Below are positions 1 to 14,855 of a stretch of DNA of 64,000 bases, piece by piece. The notes beneath the pieces are model-generated. The model was not told where the DNA came from. It did no database searches and saw nothing but the letters and a program-made list of their open reading frames with translations. Made by a program: the position numbers and the translations under genes. The stretch comes from Citrus sinensis. Taxonomy: Eukaryota > Streptophyta > Magnoliopsida > Sapindales > Rutaceae. Every line of letters begins with the position of its first letter. The stretch's first letter is position 1. The DNA lies in contig NC_068560.1 in NCBI RefSeq assembly GCF_022201045.2, forward strand, positions 38,527,001 through 38,591,000, given 5' to 3'.

Positions 1-288
1 GAAAGGATCACTTAGAACAGGAGATGTAAGCAAGGTTCTATGTGAAGATTTGAGCAAGCACTGCAACAAGTCAAGGTAATGTTGACTATTCCTTACCCAC
101 TTCCTATAATGCGTAGAATTTAGGAAGCGTGTACTTTCATTTAAGAGAGACACTTTTCTAAACCATTATACTCATGCAAACTGCTCATGGCTTGTCGTCT
201 GTGGTGTTTCTATATATATATATATATAATATGCAGTGGCTCGCAGAGACTGGAATATTACAGTAATGAATCTTATGGAGAACTTTGA
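1..288 (+). CDS. 3' end of an unidentified gene (two last exons)
   Basis: The window opens inside a coding exon. Reading from base 2 gives KGSLRTGDVSKVLCEDLSKH and onwards to a GTAATG donor after base 75. A pyrimidine-poor, TA-rich intron follows, with acceptor ATGCAG ending at 236. The next exon (237-288) joins in frame, reads SGSQRLEYYSNESYGEL and stops with TGA at 286-288. The phase closes at the junction (AG|T), which is the main support. The tail is polar and has no motif I recognise, so no function is proposed. The 5' part of the gene lies outside the window. Confidence 0.45.
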
Positions 289-1810
289 GCTTCCATGCTT
301 ATTGCTTCATCAGAAGAAAAGAGTTGAAGTAAATTAATTGTAGAACAAAATTAAAGACGGCGTCCCTCCAGAAGTGGCTGGGATATGCTTGTGAGGATAA
401 CTGAAAAGAATTTAAATCTAGTTCGACGCATTTCTTTTTTCAAATTCAAAAATTTCAGTAACGCTGTGTTTAGTCTTTACTACTTGTATCGGCGACATCT
501 TCCTTTTTTGTTTTATATTATTTTTCTTTGAAAGAGGCGTGACTAGTCTATTTCCTTGTCTACACGTAAACTTCCTTTCAAGTTTCAAACATACATATGC
601 TAACTTCATAGCATCCAGGCAAACAGCTTGCCTCTGGGAAACCAACCACAATAGTCTACTAATAATACATCTTATTTTTCAGAAGCTTAGCAACTAATAA
701 TGCTATCTTCTTTTTTATAAGCTTAGTCTAATCAACGGATCAAATAAGATGATCATTAGATTTAGGGTAAATGCTCTTTTAGACCATATACTTTGAGCCA
801 ATTGCGTAATTGGTTCTTGTATTTTAAAAATTACCTTCAAAGTCAGTTGTCGTATATTTGTTTCCGTCAAAATCTGTGTATTTTCACTTGTTCAGATTCA
901 GCAATTATCAAAGAGACGGCTTTTTGCGTAGTTTTTTAAATTACAAAGGTTAATTAGACGATCGATTCAAAGTGTGGCGAGTATCTGTACAATCAACTCT
1001 AGAAAGTTTGAACAATGAAATCATCTCAATTGCAGAGGATCAACAATTAACAAATTCAAAGTCAAGTTAGGGGCAGGTAAAGACCGTAACTCTGTAGAAC
1101 GAAGGCCCTACAATTGAGAGTCTATTTATCCTCTTTGTCTTTGGCATCCTGACACAAAACAAACGTAAGACGCGTTTTTCTCGTTACCAAAACAGTTTGT
1201 CATGGTCAACTACACATTTGACATTTCTCTAACTCTCAGAGACGGTGGGGACCCTCACCCTCACCACACATTTGACTTCCTCCGTCTCCGATTCATTTGT
1301 TTTTATATGCTAACTAATTTAAGTTGAAATTACCTCGATTACATTCACTCAATCGTTTGCTCTGTCGCCCCTACTTATCAAGATGTTGAAACAAAGTTCC
1401 AATGACCCATTCGTAATTTAAATTTTCACTAGATTTATTAATCTTTATCATTTCAATTGCATATCTCGAATACAGAAGAAAGCAAATATGCCGTCATGGA
1501 TTTATGACCCAGTTTTTTTTTTTTTAGAAAAAAAAAAGAAAAAGAAATTCTATGTAAAGCAATTATTGCAGCAATTTAATGAACTCGTATGCTTCAATTT
1601 CATAATAATAAACTAAATTCATTAAGCATACTAATCAACTGATTCAAATCATACAATTAATGACTAAATGCAGTTTAATTTTTTTTAAAAAAAAGGCATA
1701 GTATATCAATCACTTCATTTTCATACTATTTACAATGAAAAAAAAAATAGAAAATGAGGAAACAGTACAAATAATCAACTAATTGATTCCTAGTACAACA
1801 TGACTTTGAC
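289..1810. other. Intergenic region, AT-rich, possible MITE end
   Basis: No gene is supported here. From about 765 there is a stretch beginning GGGTAAATGCTCTTTTAGAC that resembles the ends of the MITE-like elements at 6424 and 41317, but no matching opposite end was found, so it is at most a remnant. The rest is AT-rich with homopolymer runs, for example T-rich then A-rich runs around 1511-1545. The 1400-1800 part is probably downstream of the convergent gene on the minus strand. Confidence 0.4.
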
Positions 1811-2002
1811 TTATCTCGGATGTACAAAATCAGCAAACTCAAAGAATGAGGAGTTTATTTCCTCTGAACGAGCCTGAATGTCGACCATGGCTAAGGAAGC
1901 AGTAGCAACAACAGCAGCAGTAACAAGACCAACAAGAATAATGCCCTTAACCACAGGATCCTCCTCCAATGAGTACACACAGAACTCTTTGAATTGAATC
2001 AT
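1811..2002 (-). CDS. Small membrane-spanning ORF directly behind the PP2C stop
   Basis: This 63-codon ORF starts at a true ATG (2002-2000), 12 nt after the PP2C stop. It lies in the same frame as the phosphatase, separated by two consecutive TGA codons and three sense codons. The product has a polar N-terminus, one strong hydrophobic segment (about residues 18-40: VVKGIILVGLVTAAVVATAS and following), then an acidic tail ending FADFVHPR. The protein is not recognised. The sequence just before the ATG contains AAATAG, a possible splice acceptor, so it could be the last exon of a separate minus-strand gene, an alternative 3' exon, a downstream ORF in the PP2C transcript, or non-coding. Transmembrane character with a clean start makes chance less likely but does not exclude it. 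Confidence 0.35.
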   Translation of the reverse strand: MIQFKEFCVYSLEEDPVVKGIILVGLVTAAVVATASLAMVDIQARSEEINSSFFEFADFVHPR

Positions 2003-2014
2003 CTCCCTATTTCA

Positions 2015-4118
2015 TCAGTTACCATCAAGCACACCCTTGAGTACATTCAGCCCTTCTGCTGAAATGCTTCTACGAACACGGGACGGTGGCATTTCTATCC
2101 GAGGGGGAGGGTCTGGCGAGAAACAAATCACGATCACAGTTAAATTGTCACAAGTATTGCGCTTGAGTGCTTCTCTAACGAGCTCTCTTGAACACCTTTC
2201 GGGATCATTATGGAGCATCAATTCTTTCCTTGCAACAGTCACTGCACCCTGGCTACTCATGACATCCCACAAGCCATCGCAGCCCATTATCAAGAACTCA
2301 TCATCCTCAGTCAAAAGTGTTTCCTGCAACTCTGGTTCTGCACTCAGAGGACAGGCAGAGCCCTTTGGACTCTTCATGTGCCAGTCTCCAAGAGCTCGTG
2401 CCACAGATAATTGGCCATTAAGGTAGCCGTCATAAACAACTCCCCCAAGCTTCTCAATTCTTAGTCTTTCAGATGTGCAATTGGGTTTGTGATCTTTCGA
2501 CATCTCAATTGCTCTACCTCGCCTCCCCAGCACAGCTCTACAGTCCCCAGCATTTGCAATTATCAGGTTCCTGTGAAGAGATAATTATGTCAGCAGCAAT
2601 TCAAACGATTGGTTCTCTGGGTGTGGGATACAACTATAGAATTTCCGTTTTCAATCAAGAGATGGTCAATATCTGTAGACAAATTCACTTTAGCAATCTA
2701 TCTTGAGCTATGTCACCTCCCACTGTCACCTCCTATCCTTCTTTATCTATGTCAAATTTGAGTTAGCAACCCTAATCAACACCCGCAAAATCATACATAA
2801 TGTCAGAGAAGAGGCTCCTGACCTCTTGTTTCTTTCTTCTCTTGTTATATTATTTACTTACAGCTTGATATAAACTACTGTACAAATCAATATCGTTATG
2901 TATAATCCAAAATAGACAATTTCCAGCATCACTGGTGGTGATAAGGGATGATTTACAAGAGAAAATTCAAAACAAAAGCAGCTTTGAAGTTAGATTACCT
3001 TCCAAAAATAAGTGCAGTTAGAGCAGTGGTGCCAGATGAAATATCAAGAGAACTATTATCTGCAAAAGCATAATCAGCCCGCACAAAAGCACTCTTAATC
3101 GCCTTCTCCACACAAATGGGAAAATGAGAGTCCTCAACTATGAATCTAAGGATGTTAGCTCTAACATACAATGCCGCATCCGTACCTCCATGGCCATCAA
3201 ACACCTGTCCACATATTAAAAAATATCAGTTCCTGAACCAGGATGAAGACAGCAGTAAATTCTAAATAACCTCCGACAGTCGACATAAAAATACATATTT
3301 TATTTTAGAAACGTTGAAGACAACAAGAATCAAATTAAAAGGAGATTTTGATTAACTCACCCCATAGAAAGCTCCTGGCACAGGGAAGTCTGCAGTGGTA
3401 CCTAGATGGTCAGTAAGATTATCTATACATATGTGTTCATCCTCCATATATTGTTTAGGTCCTATCTCAGCACAGCTTCCTGATCGTAACACAGGTAAAA
3501 ACTCTGATTTTTCATCAGAAGATGTCTTGTTGACAACCCCAACATCCATTGCCTAGAGAAGGGTAAAACAGAAGTGTTATTAGGTATAAAGCATTTCTCA
3601 AATGCTGTCAGCAAAGAAACAATATAGATCATACTAAGACAAAAAATTGGAAAAGGCAGAACATTTATTTGTCCTTCTATTCTCTAGAACAACAAAAAGT
3701 AAAGAATTTCTAGCTGTTTTGGATCACATTGGTCGTATGTAAAACAATATAAGAAAAGTGAGGTTGTTGCAAGCTCTAAAACTTCAAGAGAAATTTAAGG
3801 GAAGTTAAAATACTTGTAAAAAATTTGTAACTATTTATAGATGCCAGCAACCAAAAACATAATGATTGAATAAAATGTAAGAGACAACTAAAAAATGATG
3901 TCAAAGGATGAAATTACCAAATCAGTCGCCGCGAGCAGCCTAGTGGTGCTCCCACATTGCCGCATAACTGAAAGATGCCGAGGAGGTTTTCCACTTGTCA
4001 TCTGTTTTGTATTATCCACATTATTTGCATTCTCATTTTCCCCAGCGGATCCATTATTATCCTTACTGTAACCATCAATTACTGTAAATGGAGGTGAAAA
4101 ATCCATACCCGCTGCCAT
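2015..4118 (-). CDS. DBP1: Protein phosphatase 2C, DBP1-like
   Basis: Mn/Mg-dependent Ser/Thr phosphatase of the plant PP2C family. Four exons close in phase: 4118-3918, 3552-3361, 3204-2999 and 2570-2015 (384 aa). PP2C motifs appear in order: [16 protein letters not shown] (metal-binding Asp/Glu), [66 protein letters not shown] and [10 protein letters not shown]. The start is the ATG at 4118 ([11 protein letters not shown]). An upstream in-frame GTG codon is not a credible start. The N-terminal 90 residues are Asn/Asp-rich and not catalytic. The protein resembles Arabidopsis DBP1 (At2g25620), a DNA-binding PP2C linked to plant-virus susceptibility. That name is an assignment by overall likeness, and another close PP2C is possible. 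5'UTR and probably a leader intron lie between 4119 and about 4680. Confidence 0.92.
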
Positions 4119-6423
4119 ATTCTCCACTCTATGTCCTCACACAGACCCTTAAACTCAAAACAACCCCTCTCGTAATAGCTTATTGTTGTTAGCCTTGATA
4201 CTATTATAAGGTCCTGATTTAACCAACTTCACTCTCTGATGAATAAGATTCCTTCTTACGCTAAATCAACAAACAACAAAGCCTGAAGATATCATCAAAT
4301 TAATATAAAATCTTATGCTCTGTAAAGATTAATCAATGAAAGTACCTAACAACCCTTTATTCCCTTTTCAATCAGAAACTAAGCTTCTTAAATAACCAAC
4401 CTAAACTTCTAGGGCAACTTGATAAAAAAATCAGAACTTTACAGTAGAACTATCAAATTCTCCAAAACCCAGATTAAATTCGAGATAATTCAACCAGAAC
4501 AATCAAAATTCAGCATCAGAAGCTGCATAAAATACCTCAAGATAAAATCATAGGAGTGAACAGAAATGTAAAAAAGAAGGGGGAAAAAAAAAGGAGCTTC
4601 AATAATTACAAGAAACGAAAGTTAGAGAAACTCTCACAGACGAGGATGATGATTCTTTGCTTTTTGTGTAATAAATAAATTTCCAAATTTGATCATCAGA
4701 AAAAACAGAAAAAGTTACCTCTCTCAATTTGATAGAGAGGATCAAAAGCTGTCTAAAAAGAGAAAGATTAAAAAAGGACTAAATAAATTAAACTTGTTGA
4801 TGTTTGGTTGGGTACCGGCGATTCCAGGTAATTCTGTGGAACGTCTAGCTGTCTCGGGAAATTCCCGAACCGACACGTGGTGAGGTATGGTTGGTTTCTG
4901 TTCTGTTTTGATCGGATGGTTTCATAATTAGTTCATGGGGTTGGTGGTGGCAGTGCGTCCCAGCCGTTGGATTTTCGTATGTGCGGTAGGATGATTAGAA
5001 TTGGTTCGAGAGTTAAGTTTCGGTCACTGCAGTTAGACTTTGGGGGAGTTGAAAGCCGTGGATTGGCGCGCTCAACGTGTCGAGTTTTGATTGGTTATAA
5101 AGTTTGTTATTATCGGCTAAGATAATGTACCATCGACAGTTGTGATGAGTTTACTCACAACGCGGCAGGGGCAAACTTTTGGAACTTGACTGCGATTGTT
5201 GTGATTTGTCAGATTAATGATGTGCAGGATTGGGATAGATCAGTAGCCATGGGATAATTGCTCTTATAATATGCAGAATTTACCTCAAGATCAATGAAAA
5301 AGAATATATATATATCATCAAAATCCAATTTGTAGTGATCCTCAAACCCGTTTACTGTGGTAATTGGGGTTGCGTCGGGGATGTTCCCAACAATATTCTT
5401 AAATGGAGGCCCAATCTCCAAGTATTTAATTTCTTATTTTTTTAGATTGCAAATAAAAGTTGATAACTTGAGAAACTAAACTAATGATAATAGTTGATAA
5501 TAGAGGCAAATTGCCTACAAAATTGAACTTCTAGATAAATTAAAAAAATTTCTGTTTGTGAGAGGGGAGGGGAAAAAAAAGGGGGGAAATCGACTTAAAC
5601 TCTAGAAGAAGAAGCACAGCCGCATATGGCATAACATTGAATTCTTTAAAAGACTTTAAAGAAGAAGAAGAAAAATGATCAATCAATTGCAGCCTACAAT
5701 GAAACAATTGGGCTAAGGAAGAAGAAGAAGAAGTGAAGAACAGCCACAGAACATTCATGAACAATCTCAAGAAGAGTTTGAAGGTGGTCATCTGCAATGT
5801 TTTGTGCAATTGATAGCGATACTTAGCTCTCCGTCAGTGGAAAACTGTGAGATTGGCAACAAACTCTTCTGAGAGAGGAGGGATTGAGTGAAAAATTATA
5901 AATTCGGGTTACTTTTTGGACTTTTTTGTTTTAATTATTCACTTTTGTTTTATTTTATTTTATTTTTTTCCATGACTGCTTTGAAGTTGCTTTAAGATAA
6001 GATACGAATTATAACTACATATATAAAGTGATAAAATTTGGTTCAAAATTATTCGGGTCGATTTCGAGAGCCCGATAAAATCTCCGAACCCAAACCCGAA
6101 TTTGGGGGCTTGGGCTTCTCCCCAAATTTGGCCTGATCATATTTCCGAGGTTTTTTTGGGCCTATACCCGCTTTGATCGGGCCCCTACGGGTTTGGCATT
6201 CTTGTTATTGCAGTTGTATAGAATAAAACATCAATCCAAGATGTCGTTGTTGAGTTTGTCTCTACTACTAACTCTAGGACATTAAAAGTATGTTGTTGTA
6301 AATATATGTTTATTGGATAATGAATTACACAAATTATAAATTTACTAATTTATCATTCGATTGATGAATGTCACATCATTTAAGAACTAAGTTGGGATGT
6401 CTATCAAAATTTTATAACATTTC
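4119..6423. other. PP2C leader/promoter and intergenic DNA
   Basis: The first 550 bases are probably PP2C 5'UTR and leader intron on the minus strand. Beyond 4700 the DNA is promoter-like and no coding exon is supported. Around 5281-5330 is a stretch (AGATCAATGAAAAAGAATAT then TATATATATCATCA) that recurs almost exactly near 16149-16180 in the glucanase intron. At 6045-6205 a GC-richer patch has repeated CCCGAACCC/GGGCTTGGG-type words, resembling the end of a degraded transposon, but I cannot define its boundaries. Confidence 0.4.
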
Positions 6424-6735
6424 GGGTAAATACTCTTGTAGTCTTTATATTTTGGATTAAGTATTTATTTAGTGACTATATTTTGAAAAAAATGCTCCTA
6501 TTAATATATCCATGCTATTAATTATTTTACATTCTTGCTCTTACTTTTTCTTTACTTTGAGATTACTTTGATTTTTTTTTTTTTTTTACATTAATGTCTC
6601 CAAGATTGTTTCAAGGTTATTTCAATAAAAGTCAAGAGGTTAAAATAAAAGAAAAAGGGTATGGGTGTAACATAATTAACAACAGATTTGTCTTGGGACA
6701 TTTTAAAAATATAGGGACTAAACATATATCTAACC

Positions 6736-6736
<1 letters not shown>
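6424..6736. mobile_element. MITE-like element, degenerate terminal inverted repeats
   Basis: The left end reads GGGTAAATACTCTTGTAGTC with TTTATTTAGTGACTATATTT further in. The right end, read as reverse complement, is GGGTTAGATATATGTTTAGT followed by CCCTATATTT. These ends match each other loosely and match the better-preserved element at 41317-41839. No convincing target-site duplication is seen, and the right side abuts a long (AT)n tract that may have eroded it. No coding capacity is seen, so this is probably an old non-autonomous DNA element. Confidence 0.5.

Positions 6737-6738
<2 letters not shown>

Positions 6739-6770
<32 letters not shown>
6739..6770. repeat. (AT)n microsatellite
   Basis: A run of alternating A and T of about 32 bases lies immediately after the MITE-like right end. 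Confidence 0.9.
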
Positions 6771-6774
<4 letters not shown>

Positions 6775-7456
6775 CCAGCATTTACCTACCTATTATTTAT
6801 ATTTAAATAAATGAAATTAGCTAACGTGAATTCAGAATGTGATGTTAAAATGAAATAGTGTGGTATTGTGATTGAAAGGGATTTTTCCAATAAAAGCGAA
6901 GAATACAATCCACAAAATGAGTCAAGATTTGTTTTTTCAATTCAGTTCAATTTGAATTAAATGAATTTAAACTTAGAAAAATAGATTTGTTTAATAAAAA
7001 GATGAATTCAGATTCGAATCACCAAATAAACAAATGGAGTCTGAATTTGAGGTTACTAATTTGTTTATTCATTTAGAATTCATTTAACAAACAAGGATAA
7101 ATGAATCATAACTGAATCTATTTGTTTAGGTTGGTTTAACTAAATTACTTGTTTACCGTCTAACTTTTAAAATTTGCATGTAAAAAATTTAAAGTTTGAA
7201 GGATAATTTTATAATTATAGATTTTTAATAATAAGACAAATAATAAAAGAAAGGCAATGAACGAAAGACCATAGACATGTTTAACAGTTTAAGATATATT
7301 TACTATTTTCTTATTTATTCATTATGAATCTTATCGTTTCCTTATTTTTAATTGTTTTGGATTTTGACTATTATTATTTATTTATTATTTTGTAAGAATT
7401 TGATTATTTTGATAACATGGATTGTAATGCTTATGTTAGAAAATCTAATTTGTAGC

Positions 7457-7710
7457 TTCATTTGGATGAACCAAGATAGAAAGATTGATTTAGACATTCT
7501 AAATTTTTGGAAAGGAAATGAATTTCACTAACCTCACCTGTCTTCTATGGTTGGTGATATGTTGAGCACTCTTATATCTAACGTTGCATCTGAATTAGCT
7601 TTTAGTGTTGGAAATTGAGTTCTTGGTCAATTTTGAAGAGTATTGAAGTTAGAGACAATCCAAACAATTATTACGACAAGAGATTGAATGTTTGGAGAGA
7701 TTAGTAAGAC
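7457..7710 (+). mobile_element. hAT transposase C-terminal fragment (pseudogene)
   Basis: Translating the plus strand gives pieces typical of the C-terminal dimerisation region of plant hAT transposases (Ac/RICESLEEPER/DAYSLEEPER kin): LDILNFWKGNEFHY, then MVGDMLSTLISNVASELAFS, then VGN.VLGQF, then a TTRDWMF-like end. The family consensus is of the form FDVLxWWKxNxxxYPxLSxMARDxLAIPVSTVASExAFS. The frame carries internal stop codons (for example in the segment preceding LDILNFW and after VGN), so the copy is dead. The N-terminal part of the transposase and the terminal inverted repeats were not found. Confidence 0.75.
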
Positions 7711-9262
7711 TTACTCATATAATTAATTTATTTTCCTTTTATGATATAATATTCAATTGTTTATAGTTTAGCCTTATTTTCATAAATTATTGTAGAAAAT
7801 CATGATGCCACTTTGCCCAGCTTATTACAAACACTATGAACATGAGCATTAATAATGCTCCATATGTAGAGAGTGCCAAGGATCCTAAATCCTAAAGATA
7901 GTATGGGAGTGTGACAAGTAAAGGTTTTTCTTGCATTTGTAGATTTAGTCATGTTATTTCTTTACAATATGACAAAGTAGTACAAATGTTATATAAATGA
8001 TATTTTGAATATTACAGTAACTTTTATTTATATTGCAGCATCTTGATATCATTATTTTTACTTATTTATATGCAGAAACCTTGTTTTCAAGGTGACAAAA
8101 AACAAAATGAAGAAAATTGGAGAAGTGGCTCTAGCGTCAACTATACTGAAGATACGTTGTTGTTGGCTTTTGTGGCAAATGTACTTAATTAATTACATGT
8201 GCGTGTGACAATGGAATTCAATTTAGGCTTAGCTATTCTTTTTTTTTTTTTTTTTTTGTTTCTTTGGGTTACATAAACGTGCGAAAGTCAGCCCCATTAG
8301 GAGGATTGTGCTGGCTTCTTTCGTGATTGTTTCACACCCTCCAAAACAATCACGACGGACGCATAAGTCAGCCCCATTAGGAGGTGAATTGAAACTATGC
8401 AGCCCAACAGATGAGGGAAGTGCAGAATTAGCAAGAATGTGATGGCGATGGTGATGGCTCACCGAAGTGTCAACACATCGTAAATGAATTAGCCAGTAGC
8501 CACTAGTCCAACTCCATATAATATTTTCGCTTTCAATCATAATTAATTAGCAAAACAATTTTGGAGCGAGAAAGAATCAGAAAGTTGGCAGTATCCGATT
8601 CAAAATGTGGCCAAAATGGGACTCGTGAGGCCGTCCGCAACTACGCCGTAGTAATAAATATTGTTGTCAGATTCTGTTCCGTGCATCCACTAAAGCACAA
8701 ATTCTTTTCTTCTTACTACCAATCAACAACCACGTGATCTGACTGCGTTATCAAAATCTTAGCATCATGTTCCGTCTTTAATTTATTGTCACCTTCATTC
8801 TTCACTCCCCCTTCCCCCATTTTCTTTTACTGCAATATTCGTCCTTTTTTTTTTCTTTCCCCTTTATATTTTAAATATAGCATGACCTAGACATTCAATT
8901 ATTTTTTATTTATTCATATAAGTGGGTCGAAATCTGATACATCTCATGCTACTTGCAAATGAATTTCCTGGTATCAAATTTTGATAGACAACTAATTCTC
9001 ACGTTTCTACATAAATTTTAGATCTAGGTGAAGATAAAATCGATTTTTTTTTTTTTTCAAACCATTATATATGCGTTGCCTCGGTGTCCATGCCATGGAT
9101 CATTTTACGTGGTCTATTTAAACACTAATTTATAAGCCCGGGGAAACCAAATAGAAGGAAACAATTAATCATGAGTTAAGCAACATTTAAAGATATTATT
9201 GTTATTGGATATTGATAACTCAAAAGACTAATTTAAAGCCGCCTCCCTGCGTGCCTCATCAG
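7711..9262. other. Intergenic region with short repeats
   Basis: No gene is supported. A minus-strand open frame spans 8229-8540, but it overlaps a short direct repeat and a hairpin and has a Lys homopolymer tail, so it is not taken as coding. Poly-T and poly-A runs occur at 8236-8258 and about 9044-9058. Confidence 0.4.
8285..8384. repeat. 20-bp direct repeat flanking an 11-bp-arm hairpin
   Basis: AAGTCAGCCCCATTAGGAGG occurs at 8285-8304 and again at 8365-8384, exactly 80 bp apart. Between them CGTGATTGTTT (8322-8332) and AAACAATCACG (8344-8354) form perfect inverted arms with an 11-nt loop. The origin is unknown. Confidence 0.75.
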
Positions 9263-9276
9263 ATATTGCGTGCGTT

Positions 9277-9592
9277 ACCAATGGACCTTTGGTCCAGTGG
9301 GAGAATCCTTGCACTTAAAATAATGAGTGCAAGTGTTCGAGCCTTTATAAAAGTATTTATGGGGCTTATTTATAATCCTTCCTCAATTATCACATAATTG
9401 AGTGGAGCCAGTCTATTCCTCACGAAATGTGAGTAGAGTGGACAACCCTCGAATATTTGAGAGGGTTTGAAGAATTTGGGCAGCGCTTCAGAGGAGTACA
9501 TGCCACGATGAAGGTCTCAATTATAAAATCTGTGTGTAAATATTAATTGTAATACCTACAATCCTGTATAAATAATATTAAAAAATATATAT
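9277..9592 (+). mobile_element. tRNA-derived SINE with 14-bp target-site duplication
   Basis: The body starts with a pol III promoter. An A-box-like GGTCCAGTGGGA lies near 9291 and a B-box-like GTGTTCGAGCC near 9333-9343, spaced as in a tRNA-derived head. The 3' end is A-rich, with TA-rich sequence before the right flank. Identical 14-bp direct repeats, ATATTGCGTGCGTT, flank the element at 9263-9276 and 9593-9606, as expected for LINE-assisted insertion. The perfect duplication argues for a fairly recent insertion. The SINE family name is not known to me. The body is about 316 bp and non-coding. Confidence 0.85.
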
Positions 9593-9606
9593 ATATTGCG
9601 TGCGTT

Positions 9607-11096
9607 CTGTGTTGTACGATGGTGGAAATTAAGTGGCAGAATTAAGTATTGTTTAATTAGCCAACCCCAGGACACTCGGTGGCAGTGAAACAGTAAAAAG
9701 CCAATGTTACTTTGTGCAGATGTTGCTGTTGCGTGTAATTAAATCATGGAATCCAACAACTGTTAAAAGTCACTCACTCTTAAGCTTAATACACTCTTAA
9801 CAAAAAGTTTATTAAGAGTACCTTTTCGAAAGGTAATTTTATTTAAAGGGTGTTTTAAAATTTTAATTAATGACGCGACTCTTTAAATGAAATACCACAA
9901 CTCACTTTAAAGAATACTTTAGAAGGGCTTCCAAAAGAATATAATTTTTTTTTTATAAAATATCAAATTCAAATATTTAATCTTAATTGAGTTTCAGTTT
10001 TCAGATCACACTTCACAGTAGTAAATGTAACTTTGGAGACTGCCTTTTTTCCCATAAATATCAACGAGCAGGTTTGTTTGGTCACCTTGGCCTGTCTTCA
10101 ACGCAAGTAGTAGAATTATCATTGGATTCCCCACATTTATTGTTCAATAATACCCCATGTGAATCATTCATTTTGTTCTGTTCTGGGATTTATCTCTCTG
10201 CAAACTTCATTGGATGGCAAATGGTCCTTCACCGAGTCCTCATGTTGGATTTTGGCTTTTCAGTTTTCATGTCGGTGAAGGTGAGTTGTTCAAACCATAT
10301 GGCGCCTTTAGAGCTTCTCTATTCTTTATCTTTATTTCCTTCTTTTGGTTGCTGCTTCATTATATTTGTTGAGAGTGGAGCTTTTTAATTCATTATAGCT
10401 GTTTATTAATTGTTTGAAGGCTGATGATCTTTCCTCTTTTTTGAGCTTGAAAGTGACTGAGTTCGAGCGAAACTAGGCTTAGCTTCATGAATATGGCTTT
10501 CCCATAGTTTAAATTTGTATTTATTACTTTGGAAAAAAAAAAAGAAAAGAAAAAGAAATTGAGCTGTAGTCTGTGGAGGGAATCTGATTCTTATTCTACT
10601 GCCTGTCATTTTATGTTAACGAGTTACATTTTTACGTATTCTTCCGACTTTATTTGTTTGATAAGTAAAGTGAAGAAAAACGAGTTGGCACAAAAGCTCT
10701 GAAGCAACTGGGTCAATTACTTTCATGTTTCCTGGTGAAAGCTGAATATTGTAATAGGTTAGATTGGGTTGATGTCCTTGTTTCTAATTCCGGAATGTAG
10801 TGATTAATCAATTTTGATGAATTTTCTTTCCCTGTCCTTCCCAGTGTGCTTCATCAATCATTTATTTAGTTTGAATTTGCTCAATTGCTTAATTTTAGGA
10901 TTGATATTTTTCTACTTTTGCATCTGTACATTAGATTTGCTTACTTATATGTCATTTATGTTTTCTCATGAATTTCTTTTTCTTTTTCTTATCTGTAGAG
11001 TCAATGAATCAACGGTGCGCGATTCTCTAGCGGACGTAGTGAGTGGATTCATTCTGGAAAAGCTAAGATAGTCGCGCCTTATAAATTCAATTTGCG
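9607..11096 (+). promoter_or_regulatory. Promoter and 5'UTR region of the glutamate receptor gene
   Basis: No separate gene is supported. A likely leader exon ends at CATGTCGGTGAAG|GTGAG (about 10280). A leader intron then runs to the acceptor TTATCTGTAG (about 10998), giving a second leader exon of about 100 nt up to the ATG at 11097. The first leader exon carries short upstream ATGs, for example near 10218 and 10243, which could damp translation. These boundaries are inferred from splice consensus only. Confidence 0.45.

Positions 11097-14855
<3,759 letters not shown>

Noticed and set aside
5209-5421. Minus-strand frame with the words DATPITTVNGFEDHYKLDFD
   Set aside because: No family recognised and no flanking splice-consistent exons. 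The region also contains the short repeat shared with 16149.
5540-5791. Minus-strand open frame of about 80 codons with a Ser/Leu-rich start
   Set aside because: It lies on a GAA/TTC-rich stretch that generates open frames by composition, has no recognisable peptide motif, and its longer version needs a non-ATG start. Kept only as a note.
9987-10388. 133-codon plus-strand frame before GLR3.3
   Set aside because: It begins at TTG, lies in the likely GLR leader region and has no domain. A leader exon explains the stretch better.
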